From: Kaftiobacterium sp035693805
GTDB taxonomy: Bacteria > Sysuimicrobiota > Sysuimicrobiia > Sysuimicrobiales > Kaftiobacteriaceae
Direction of reading: 5' to 3'
Assembly: GCA_035693805.1 (NCBI GenBank)
Contig: DASSGA010000015.1
Location: forward strand, 1 to 13,217
Length of the DNA stretch: 13,217 nucleotides
Position 1 is the first letter of the stretch. Every line of letters begins with the position of its first letter. This document shows positions 6,903-12,968 of this stretch, one piece after another. The notes beneath the pieces are model-generated. The model was not told where the DNA came from. It did not search any database and was given only the letters and a program-made list of their open reading frames with translations. Made by a program: the position numbers and the translations under genes.

Positions 6903-7430
6903 TTACGCCCGCAACACCCAGCGCGCGGCCGCGGCGGCAACGACGGCCACCGCGGCAACACGCGTCAGGCAGCCCGCGCGCCGGGCGGAGACGCCGGCGC
7001 GCTCGGGACGGCGCATCGACAGACGCGTGGCCTTCTTGAAGTGTTCGACCGCCTCGCCGACCCGTCCCGTCTGTTTGTACAGCGCGCCCAGGTTCTGATG
7101 GGCGACCCAGTAGTCCGGATCGAGGGCCACGGCACGCTCGTAGGCGGCGAGGGCCTCGTCCACCATCCCTTTCTGGCGGTAGGCGTTGCCCAGGTTGCTG
7201 TAGGCGGGGGCGTAGCCGGGCTGGAGCGCAATCGCTTTCGAGAATGCGCCGATCGCCGCGTCGATCTGGCCCTGCTGCGCGAGCGCGACGCCGAGCTTGC
7301 TGTGCGCGACGCCCGAATCCGGGGCTGCGGCGACCGCATCCCGGAAGGCCTGCTCGGCGGCGGGGTGGTCGCCGGCGTCGAGATGACGCTCGCCGGCTTC
7401 GAGGAACGCTCTGGCCTCCGCTTCGCCCAC
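6903..7430 (-). CDS. Tetratricopeptide repeat protein with C-terminal membrane anchor
   Basis: Probable scaffold or assembly protein; partner unknown. The 175 residues hold about four consecutive 34-residue TPR units (roughly 7-40, 41-74, 75-108, 109-142) with the W/L-G-Y-A-P pattern, for example AYSNLGNAYRQKG and AHQNLGALYKQTG. A basic linker (SMRRPERAGVSARR) leads to a hydrophobic Ala/Val segment at about 155-172 ending ARWVLRA. This looks like a tail anchor that would leave the TPRs in the cytosol. The start is GTG at 7430; it is the first possible start after an in-frame TAG three codons upstream, but no Shine-Dalgarno precedes it, so the exact start is unsure. It lies 49 bases after the YibE/F gene and 38 bases before DUF47 on the same strand. 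Confidence 0.82.
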   Translation of the reverse strand: MGEAEARAFLEAGERHLDAGDHPAAEQAFRDAVAAAPDSGVAHSKLGVALAQQGQIDAAIGAFSKAIALQPGYAPAYSNLGNAYRQKGMVDEALAAYERAVALDPDYWVAHQNLGALYKQTGRVGEAVEHFKKATRLSMRRPERAGVSARRAGCLTRVAAVAVVAAAAARWVLRA

Positions 7431-7479
7431 GGAGTCTACTGTTTCGGCGGGGGGCAGGTGGGTCCTTGAGATCCATCAA

Positions 7480-8649
7480 CTAGTGCCGGTGGACATGGCC
7501 GGGGCCGGCGCCCTCCGGCGCAGTCGCGGGACGTCGCGAGAACACGGCCGCGGCGGACAGCGTCGTGATCGGGACCGCCAGGATGAGCGCCACACTGCCC
7601 ACGAGCGTGCGCACCAGCTCCTCGGCGACGAATTCACTGTTGAGTGTTACCCATGCCGGAGCGTCGTTGTAGATCGTGAACAGGATGAACAGGGGCAGCG
7701 AGGCGCCGGCATAGGCCAGGAACAGCGTGTTCACGAGCGAGGTGATGTGTTCCGTGCCGATGGACAGGCCCCGCCGGTACAGCTCGCGGACCGGGAAGGC
7801 CGGGTTCGCCCTGCGCAGCTCGTCCACAGCGGCGGCCTGGCTCGTCGTGATGTCGTCGAGCACCCCCAGGGCGCCGAGGATGATCCCGCCCAGCAGCAGT
7901 CCCTTGAGGTTGAGCTGCTCCAGCGGCGCAAACTGGAGGTACACGGACTCTTCGGAACCCATGCCGGTGAGTCTCGCCAGGGACACGAAGGTGATGGCGA
8001 GCGCCCAGGCGATGACCAGCGTCACGATGGTGCTGACCACCGCGACGGATGTGCGCACGGAGAATCCGTGGGCCAGGTAGATGGACGTCAACACGATGAC
8101 CAGCGCGCCGACGAGACTGACACCCAGGGGATTGCTGCCGGCGACGATCGCGGGAACGACGAACTTGGCCAGGACCAGTGCCGTGATGCCGAGTCCGATG
8201 ATGCTGCCCAGTCCCCGGCGGCGGCTGAACAGGATCGCCAGCGCGAAGAACAGACCTACGGCGAAACCGAGGGCTGGCAGGCGGTAGCGGTCGATGACGT
8301 AGTACGTCGTGCCGCCGGGATCCTCGCTGACCGCGATGACCACACGGTCACCTTCGGCCAGCCTGCGATCCGTTTCGGCGCCCATGTCGGTGAACTCGGC
8401 CTGAACGTCCTGACCCAGATCCGAGGTTCCCGCCACCCGGACCAAGACTTTCTGGACGAACTGTTGCTCACCGAGGCCCTCGGCGTCGCGCTCCCCGATG
8501 ACCTCCACGATCCGGCCGAGGAGGAACCGATCGGGCTCGAGTAGCTGGGGTGGGGACTCGGGAGCCGCCTGCGACGGTACAGCAGGAACGAATAAGGCGG
8601 CGAGCACAGCGGCGGCGATGGCTAGCAGCCCGGGAGAGCGCAGACGCAT
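7480..8649 (-). CDS. YibE/F family integral membrane protein with signal peptide
   Basis: Membrane protein of the YibE/F family, whose function is not established. The 389 residues start with a signal peptide (basic MRLR, hydrophobic LLAIAAAVLAALFV, cleavage near PSQA at 25-28). A soluble, probably extracytoplasmic domain follows (about 38-122, beta-rich: GRIVEVIGE, KVLVRVAG, EGDRVVIAVSE). Seven or so membrane spans lie between about 125 and 370. The family motif LGVLDDITTSQAAAVDELRRANP is at 261-283. The tail ends in the histidine-containing GPGHVHRH. The ATG at 8649 has AGGGAG five bases upstream; the frame is open further upstream but there overlaps the RNase H-like gene. It follows that gene by 62 bases, which include a stem-loop, and precedes the TPR gene. 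Transport has been suggested for the family, without proof that I know of. Confidence 0.88.
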   Translation of the reverse strand: MRLRSPGLLAIAAAVLAALFVPAVPSQAAPESPPQLLEPDRFLLGRIVEVIGERDAEGLGEQQFVQKVLVRVAGTSDLGQDVQAEFTDMGAETDRRLAEGDRVVIAVSEDPGGTTYYVIDRYRLPALGFAVGLFFALAILFSRRRGLGSIIGLGITALVLAKFVVPAIVAGSNPLGVSLVGALVIVLTSIYLAHGFSVRTSVAVVSTIVTLVIAWALAITFVSLARLTGMGSEESVYLQFAPLEQLNLKGLLLGGIILGALGVLDDITTSQAAAVDELRRANPAFPVRELYRRGLSIGTEHITSLVNTLFLAYAGASLPLFILFTIYNDAPAWVTLNSEFVAEELVRTLVGSVALILAVPITTLSAAAVFSRRPATAPEGAGPGHVHRH

Positions 8650-8686
8650 GCATGCTCCCTTCGCAGATCCGCGCCGTGACCCTTCT

Positions 8687-8707
8687 TTGCCCGTGCGCGC
8701 CGGGCAA
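8687..8707. other. Perfect 7-base stem-loop between RNase H-like and YibE/F genes
   Basis: TTGCCCG (8687-8693) and CGGGCAA (8701-8707) flank a seven-base loop TGCGCGC. In the minus-strand transcript the hairpin begins four bases after the stop of the RNase H-like gene. There is no T-run after it on either strand, so it is not a standard intrinsic terminator. It may be a processing or stability element, or chance in GC-rich DNA. Confidence 0.45.
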
Positions 8708-8711
8708 GAGC

Positions 8712-9173
8712 CTACGATCCGGTTGTGAGGGTGGGAAAAAGGGGAAGCGTGTCGAGATCGTCCATCTCGAGGTCGGAGACGACGCCGTCCTGATCGAGCG
8801 CCTCGATCGCGGCGAGGGCGGCCTCGGCGTTCTGCTCGCGGGGCACGTAGGTTACGGCGCTCCGGCGATACGCGTTCAGCAGGGCCCGGGTCTGCAGGTA
8901 GAGCCCGGTGAGCTCGGCGGGGACGTCGTCCCGCCCCGCGACCTGCTCCACGGTCTCCGCTGAGTCGGAGTAGACGTGGATATGGCGCGTGCCGGTACCG
9001 CGCGCCTTCCACAGGCCGTGGAGAAGCGCGCGGTAGGCTCCCTCCGCGCGGGATTCGGCACGCACGGCGCGGCGGATCACGCGGACGGTCTGCCCGGAGG
9101 CGCGGAGCACGATGCCCGATCCGGCCCGGCCGTCGCGGTACGCCGTGCTGGTGAACACTTCCAGGGACGTCAC
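8712..9173 (-). CDS. RNase H-fold protein (RVT_3-like), catalytic residues partly missing
   Basis: The 153 residues follow the RNase HI/RVT_3 fold order: strand EVFTSTAYRDGRAGSGIVLRA (5-25), a helix with SRAEGAYRALLHGL (41-54) that matches N-x-A-E-Y-x-A-L, the strand HIHVYSDSAETVEQV (64-78), and VTYVPREQNAEAALAAIEAL (107-126), which matches VPREENxEADxLA. The Glu (E44) and the middle Asp (D70) of the active site are present. At the first Asp position I read Ser (S9, in FTS against the usual YTD), and at the last Asp position Ala (A119). This suggests loss of nuclease activity. An acidic C-terminal tail (SDLEMDDLD) follows. The start is GTG at 9173, one base after the TAA of the preceding small ORF, with GGAGGT 11 bases upstream. 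Substrate unknown. Confidence 0.78.
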   Translation of the reverse strand: MTSLEVFTSTAYRDGRAGSGIVLRASGQTVRVIRRAVRAESRAEGAYRALLHGLWKARGTGTRHIHVYSDSAETVEQVAGRDDVPAELTGLYLQTRALLNAYRRSAVTYVPREQNAEAALAAIEALDQDGVVSDLEMDDLDTLPLFPTLTTGS

Positions 9174-9174
9174 G

Positions 9175-9408
9175 TTACCACGGCACCTCCAGCGCCATCG
9201 CTGCCAGAATCATTATCCCCAGCAGCAACAGTTTGAATCGAATCAGCCGGTGGTCATCGGCAAAACGACTCCACGCGGCGCCAGGCGCTGTGCGGACATG
9301 GCGCCGCGCCCGCGGCACGCTCCGGACCGGACGCGCACCGTGCAGCGCGACCGCGGGCGCGGACAGCATCCCCGGACTATTGCGCACGGCGACGGCGCGG
9401 ACGCTCAT
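9175..9408 (-). CDS. Small single-pass membrane protein, coupled to lexA (hypothetical)
   Basis: I do not recognise this 77-residue protein. The first 50 residues are rich in Arg, Ala and Pro without an obvious fold. Residues about 57-75 (FKLLLLGIMILAAMALEV) form a single hydrophobic helix near the C-terminus, so the protein would be tail-anchored with a basic cytosolic part. Evidence that it is real: its ATG overlaps the lexA stop as ATGA, GGGAGG lies about six bases upstream, its TAA is one base from the GTG of the next gene, its codons are mostly G/C-ending like the neighbours, and without it there would be an unusual 230-base gap. Evidence against: no recognised homologue, and the N-terminal composition is what GC-rich noncoding frames give. 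Because of its link to lexA it may be expressed in the SOS response. Confidence 0.5.
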   Translation of the reverse strand: MSVRAVAVRNSPGMLSAPAVALHGARPVRSVPRARRHVRTAPGAAWSRFADDHRLIRFKLLLLGIMILAAMALEVPW

Positions 9409-10034
9409 GCCTGGCCTCCCGCATACCGGCGCATCAGGCCGACGACCTTGCCGATGATCTCGAACGCTTCGAAGATCGGCGCGTACTGCGGGTTCTCCGG
9501 CTTCAGGTAGGGTCGCCCGCCATCATACAACAGACGCTTGACGGTGGCCTCCTCGCCGAGCAGCGCTACGACAATCTCTCCCGCCTCGGCCGCCGGTTGG
9601 GATCGGACGATGACAAGATCGCCGGACTGGATGCCGGCATTGATCATCGAATCCCCCCGCACCGTAAGCAGGAAGCAGTTGTCGTCCTGCCAGCCGACCA
9701 TCCGCCGGGGGACCGGGATCATCTCTTCCACATTCTCGTCCGCGAGCAGGGGGACGCCGGCCGACACCCGGCCGACCAGAGGCAGGTGCGCCACGTTCTC
9801 GCCATTCGGCACCATCCGCCGGTCGAGGATCTCGAGCACGCGCATTCGGTCACCGGCCCGCTTGATATAGCCCTTCCGCTCGAGCGCGGTCAGGTGCTGG
9901 TGGACGGTCGATGGCGAGCGCATGCCGAGCGCACTGCCGATTTCGCGGACGGAGGGCACGATGCCGCTGCGCCGGATCGATGTGGCGATGTGCTCCAGAA
10001 CCTGTCGCTGTCTGTCGGTCAGTGGTGCGGCCAT
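9405..10034 (-). CDS. lexA: LexA repressor, SOS master regulator
   Basis: Represses DNA-repair genes until RecA filaments trigger self-cleavage. The 209 residues contain an N-terminal winged helix (1-70: LTDRQRQVLEHIATSI, VPSVREIGSALGMRSPSTVHQHLTALERKGYI) and a C-terminal S24 peptidase domain. The cleavage site is Ala92-Gly93 in VSAGVP, the catalytic serine is Ser129 in RGDSM, and the lysine is Lys166 in ATVKRLL. Length and motifs are normal. The ATG at 10034 has GGAGGT six bases upstream, and a TATAAT promoter with two LexA boxes lies above it, so autoregulation is very likely. The stop overlaps the ATG of a small membrane ORF, making lexA the head of a longer minus-strand run. Confidence 0.97.
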   Translation of the reverse strand: MAAPLTDRQRQVLEHIATSIRRSGIVPSVREIGSALGMRSPSTVHQHLTALERKGYIKRAGDRMRVLEILDRRMVPNGENVAHLPLVGRVSAGVPLLADENVEEMIPVPRRMVGWQDDNCFLLTVRGDSMINAGIQSGDLVIVRSQPAAEAGEIVVALLGEEATVKRLLYDGGRPYLKPENPQYAPIFEAFEIIGKVVGLMRRYAGGQA

Positions 10035-10052
10035 GTCGTCACCTCCGCAACC

Positions 10053-10083
10053 ATTATATAGCGAACATATGTACGAACATCAA
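10053..10083 (-). promoter_or_regulatory. Putative lexA promoter
   Basis: A perfect -10 TATAAT (10058-10053) on the minus strand with a weaker -35 TTGATG (10083-10078) at a 19-base spacing. Transcription would start near 10046, at the Shine-Dalgarno GGAGGT itself, giving a very short leader. A LexA box lies between the -35 and -10. Confidence 0.6.
10062..10075. promoter_or_regulatory. LexA (SOS) box 1
   Basis: CGAACATATGTACG matches 13 of 14 positions of the Gram-positive LexA/DinR consensus CGAACRNRYGTTYG, with the only mismatch at the second T of GTT. It lies in the lexA promoter spacer, where a bound repressor would block transcription. A further CGAAC half-site begins at 10074. Confidence 0.88.
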
Positions 10084-10116
10084 CAAGCCCCGCCTGCCAC
10101 CTGTGACCGAGACACA

Positions 10117-10130
10117 CGAACAAATGTCCG
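10117..10130. promoter_or_regulatory. LexA (SOS) box 2
   Basis: CGAACAAATGTCCG also matches 13 of 14 positions of CGAACRNRYGTTYG (one mismatch, C for T). It lies 55 bases from box 1, about five helical turns, on the upstream side of the lexA promoter. No divergent gene starts here, so both boxes probably serve lexA. Confidence 0.8.
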
Positions 10131-10170
10131 TATTCCGGCTCGCGCTCGTGATCGCTCGCGAAAGCTAGTG

Positions 10171-10190
10171 TTCTCGGGGTTTCTCGGGGT
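10171..10190. repeat. Exact tandem duplication of a 10-base unit
   Basis: The ten bases TTCTCGGGGT occur twice in direct succession, just after the stop codon of the dehydratase gene (the last base of the copy is the first plus-strand base of the stop). It may be a small slippage event; no function is evident. Confidence 0.55.
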
Positions 10191-11110
10191 CAGGCTGCGA
10201 GAATGCGCTGGAGCACGGAAGGATCAACGTTCCCACCGCTCAGCACAGCAACGGCCCGCGGGCCCGTCAACCCGGCGGATATGGCACAGGCGACGCTTGT
10301 GGCTCCGGAGGGCTCGGCGAGGACGTGGCCTTCGAGAAGCACACGCCGGACCGCGGAGGCGATCTCCTTGTCGGGGACGGGCCTGAACTCGTCGACGTAT
10401 TGGGATGTCACTTCCCAGGTGAGGCGGCCGGGCGTCAGCACGCGGAGCCCGTCGGCGATGGTCTCTGCAGTCTCAAGGGCGACCGGAGCCCCGGCCTCTC
10501 GGGATCTCGCAAAGCGGGCCGCGCCTGCCGGTTCGGCCCCCACAACCCGCACCTCGGGCCGCAGCGACTTCACGGCCGCAGCCACGCCCGAGATGAGCCC
10601 TCCGCCGCTCGCCGGGACCACCACCGCCTCGAGGTCAGGGCATTGTTCCACGATCTCGAGCCCGGCGGTGCCCTGGCCGGCGATGATGAACGGGTCGTCG
10701 TAGGGGGGCACGTAGTGCAGCCCACGACGCTCGGACAACTCCCGCGCGAGAGCGATGCGCTCCTCGGAGTAGCGCCCGCGTCGGATCAGCTCGGCCCCGT
10801 ACTCCGTGATCGCTTCGGCCTTCGTGGCGGCGACGGTCTCCGGGACGACCACGACGGCGCGCAGCCCCAGCGTCTTCGCCACGTAGGCCACCGCCTGCCC
10901 GTGGTTTCCTGACGACGCCGTGATGATGCCCCGCGTGCACACCTCACGGTTCGCCAGCACGTAGTTGAACGCGCCGCGGGGCTTGAACGAACCCGTGACC
11001 TGGAGGCTCTCGAGCTTCAACAGCGGGCCGCGGGGGAGGGGATGCAGCGGCGTACGCCGGACATAGGGCGCGATCCGATCGCGGGCGGCGCGGATGTCGT
11101 CGAGGGTCAC
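10190..11110 (-). CDS. Threonine/serine dehydratase, short PLP-dependent form
   Basis: Fold-type II PLP enzyme that deaminates threonine to 2-oxobutyrate or serine to pyruvate. The 306 residues show the PLP lysine in GSFKPRGA (Lys43), the substrate loop SSGNHGQAVA (about 66-75), the phosphate-binding glycine loop SGGGLISG (about 168-175) and the closing LSGGNVD (about 290-296). There is no C-terminal ACT domain, so it is the short catabolic (TdcB-like) form rather than isoleucine-regulated biosynthetic IlvA. Serine racemase and hydroxyaspartate ammonia-lyase have the same layout and cannot be excluded. The GTG at 11110 overlaps the stop of the VOC gene as GTGA, which fixes the start. It is the last gene of the gcvPA-gcvPB-VOC-dehydratase run. 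Confidence 0.9.
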   Translation of the reverse strand: MTLDDIRAARDRIAPYVRRTPLHPLPRGPLLKLESLQVTGSFKPRGAFNYVLANREVCTRGIITASSGNHGQAVAYVAKTLGLRAVVVVPETVAATKAEAITEYGAELIRRGRYSEERIALARELSERRGLHYVPPYDDPFIIAGQGTAGLEIVEQCPDLEAVVVPASGGGLISGVAAAVKSLRPEVRVVGAEPAGAARFARSREAGAPVALETAETIADGLRVLTPGRLTWEVTSQYVDEFRPVPDKEIASAVRRVLLEGHVLAEPSGATSVACAISAGLTGPRAVAVLSGGNVDPSVLQRILAA

Positions 11111-11511
11111 GGGCCCCGCATCCAGGGGGTGTACGTGAGGCCGAGCAGCAGTCCTTCGGGGCTGAGCAGGCGGGCGACGACCTGCCCCCACGGTTCCGTC
11201 TTTGCGCCGGTCAGCAGGCGATATCCCTTCTTCGCCATCTCCGCGGCGGAGGCGGCAACGTCGTCGACTTCGAGCTCGATGACCGCCTGCGGGATGGGGA
11301 TGTCATCCGGCCACCGGTCCGTTCCGAAGCACGAGCGCGCTGCGTCGGACAGCGGCCAGAGGCCGAAGTGTTTCACCCCCTGGAGCTCGTCCGTGTGGAT
11401 GTAATCGTCATCACCCTCGAGCGGCATCCCAAGGTCATCCACATAGAACCGCCGGGACGCCTTCGCATCCCGGACGATGGGCGCCACGCCGGCGACGAAC
11501 AGGATCTTCAT
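11107..11511 (-). CDS. VOC / glyoxalase-bleomycin resistance fold protein
   Basis: Small vicinal-oxygen-chelate fold protein; substrate unknown. The 134 residues form two beta-alpha-beta-beta-beta halves: PIVRDAKASRRFYVDDLGMPL, the typical opening of a VOC unit, and VIELEVDDVAASAAEMAKKGYRLLTGAKTEPWGQVVARLLSPEGLLLGLTYT, where the SPEGLLLGL strand carries the usual C-terminal metal-ligand glutamate. An early ligand position is less clear, so metal dependence is uncertain. I chose the ATG at 11511 because it overlaps the gcvPB stop as ATGA and has GGAGGT four bases upstream; an ATG four codons earlier (11523) has no ribosome site. It is sandwiched with overlaps between gcvPB and the dehydratase, so a role in the same amino-acid pathway or in clearing a by-product is possible. 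Confidence 0.85.
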   Translation of the reverse strand: MKILFVAGVAPIVRDAKASRRFYVDDLGMPLEGDDDYIHTDELQGVKHFGLWPLSDAARSCFGTDRWPDDIPIPQAVIELEVDDVAASAAEMAKKGYRLLTGAKTEPWGQVVARLLSPEGLLLGLTYTPWMRGP

Positions 11512-12968
11512 CGCGACCTCCATCGCAGATCGGGCTGCCGCGCCGCACGCACCTCGTCGAGCCGCTTCACGGGCATGGCGTGCGGGGCGCTGTGCACCAG
11601 CGCCGGGTTCTCCTGCACTTCGCGGTCGATCGCGCGCATCGCCTCGATGAACTCGTCCAGGGTGCGCTTGCTTTCCGTCTCCGTGGGCTCGATCATGATC
11701 GCTTCTTCGACGATCAGCGGGAAGTAGATCGTCGGCGCGTGGAAGCCGTAGTCCAGCATGCGCTTGGCCATGTCGCGCGTGCTCACGCCGTGCTCCTTCT
11801 TCTGCCGGTTTCCCGACAGGACGAACTCGTGCTTGCAGACCCGGTCGTAGGGGAGATCGAAGCGGTCGCGCAGCCGGGCCAGGACATAGTTGGCGTTGAG
11901 CACCGCCGTCTCCGCGACCTGGCGCAGCCCCTCCGCCCCCATCGAGCGGATGTAGGCGTACGCGCGCACGAGGTTTCCGAAGTTGCCGTAGAAGGCGCGG
12001 ATCTTCCCGATCGAGTGCGGCCGGTCATCGTCCAGGCGGAACCGCTCGCCGTCCTTCTCAACGACCGGCGCCGGGAGGAAGGGCACGAGGTGCGACTTCA
12101 CCCCGACCGCGCCTGCTCCGGGGCCGCCGCCACCGTGAGGGGTCGTGAAGGTCTTGTGCAGGTTCATGTGCATCACGTCGAAGCCCTGGTCGCCGGGGCG
12201 CGTGATGCCGAGCACCGCGTTGAAGTTCGCCCCGTCCAGGTACATCTGCCCGCCGCGGCCGTGCACAATCTCCTCGACCTCGACGATGTGTTCTTCGAAC
12301 AGCCCGAGCGTGTTGGGGTTGGTCAGCATGAGCGCCGCGACCGAGTCATCCATCGCCTCGCGCAGCGCCCGCACGTCCATGTTGCCGCGCCGGTCGGACT
12401 TCACGGTGATGACCTGGTAGCCGGCCATGGAGGCCGTGGCGGGGTTCGTGCCGTGGGCGGAATCCGGGACGATGACCTTGGTGCGCCGTTCCCGGCGCGA
12501 TTCGAAGTAGGCCCGCACCATCAGGATGCCGGTCAGCTCGCCGTGCGCCCCGGCCGCGGGCTGGAAGGTGACGCGGTCCGTCCCGCTGATCTCGGCCAGC
12601 GCCCGCTCGAGCTCCCAGATCAGTTCCAGGGCACCCTGCGCGTCTTCCGGCGCCGTGTAGGGGTGGAGCCGGCTGAAACCCGGAAGACGCGCGACATCCT
12701 CGTGGATCTTCGGATTGTACTTCATGGTGCACGAGCCGAGGGGGTAGAACCCTTCGTCGATGCTGAAGTTCCGGTGCGAGAGGCGCGTGTAATGGCGGAC
12801 GACGTCGAGCTCGCTCACCTCAGGAAGGGCGGGCGGCTCCTCGCGGATCTGGTCCGCGGGGAGCAGGCGGCCCAGCGGCCTCACGGGGACGTCGGGATCG
12901 GGGTAGGAGGCGCCGATGCGGCCCGGCGCGCTCAGCTCGTGGATGACCGGGAAATCCTTCGCGCTCAT
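11508..12968 (-). CDS. gcvPB: Glycine dehydrogenase (decarboxylating) subunit 2
   Basis: Catalytic half of the two-subunit P-protein of the glycine cleavage system: PLP-dependent decarboxylation of glycine with transfer of the aminomethyl group to lipoyl GcvH. The 486 residues are full length for the subunit. Visible motifs are FYPLGSCTMKYNPK (74-87), AGAHGEL (139-145), DSAHGTNPATASMAGY (169-184), LDGANFNAV (244-252) and the PLP lysine Lys272 in MNLHKTF followed by TPHGGGGPGAG. The ATG at 12968 overlaps the gcvPA stop as ATGA and has GGAGGGG about five bases upstream; the frame is open further but that part overlaps gcvPA. The split P-protein (gcvPA plus gcvPB) is common in Firmicutes-, Thermus- and archaeal-type systems, as against the fused protein of Proteobacteria. 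Confidence 0.97.
   Translation of the reverse strand: MSAKDFPVIHELSAPGRIGASYPDPDVPVRPLGRLLPADQIREEPPALPEVSELDVVRHYTRLSHRNFSIDEGFYPLGSCTMKYNPKIHEDVARLPGFSRLHPYTAPEDAQGALELIWELERALAEISGTDRVTFQPAAGAHGELTGILMVRAYFESRRERRTKVIVPDSAHGTNPATASMAGYQVITVKSDRRGNMDVRALREAMDDSVAALMLTNPNTLGLFEEHIVEVEEIVHGRGGQMYLDGANFNAVLGITRPGDQGFDVMHMNLHKTFTTPHGGGGPGAGAVGVKSHLVPFLPAPVVEKDGERFRLDDDRPHSIGKIRAFYGNFGNLVRAYAYIRSMGAEGLRQVAETAVLNANYVLARLRDRFDLPYDRVCKHEFVLSGNRQKKEHGVSTRDMAKRMLDYGFHAPTIYFPLIVEEAIMIEPTETESKRTLDEFIEAMRAIDREVQENPALVHSAPHAMPVKRLDEVRAARQPDLRWRSR
11515..11520 (-). promoter_or_regulatory. Shine-Dalgarno GGAGGT for the VOC gene, inside gcvPB
   Basis: GGAGGT lies in the last codons of gcvPB, four bases before the ATG at 11511. 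It decides between that ATG and the one at 11523 and supports translational coupling. Confidence 0.6.

Noticed and set aside
7483..8544. Open frame of 353 codons on the plus strand, opposite the YibE/F gene
   Set aside because: Charged, low-complexity translation with no fold; the minus-strand gene has signal peptide, membrane spans and family motif.
8650..9012. Upstream extension of the YibE/F frame
   Set aside because: It overlaps the RNase H-like gene in another frame; a signal peptide and ribosome site mark the true start at 8649.
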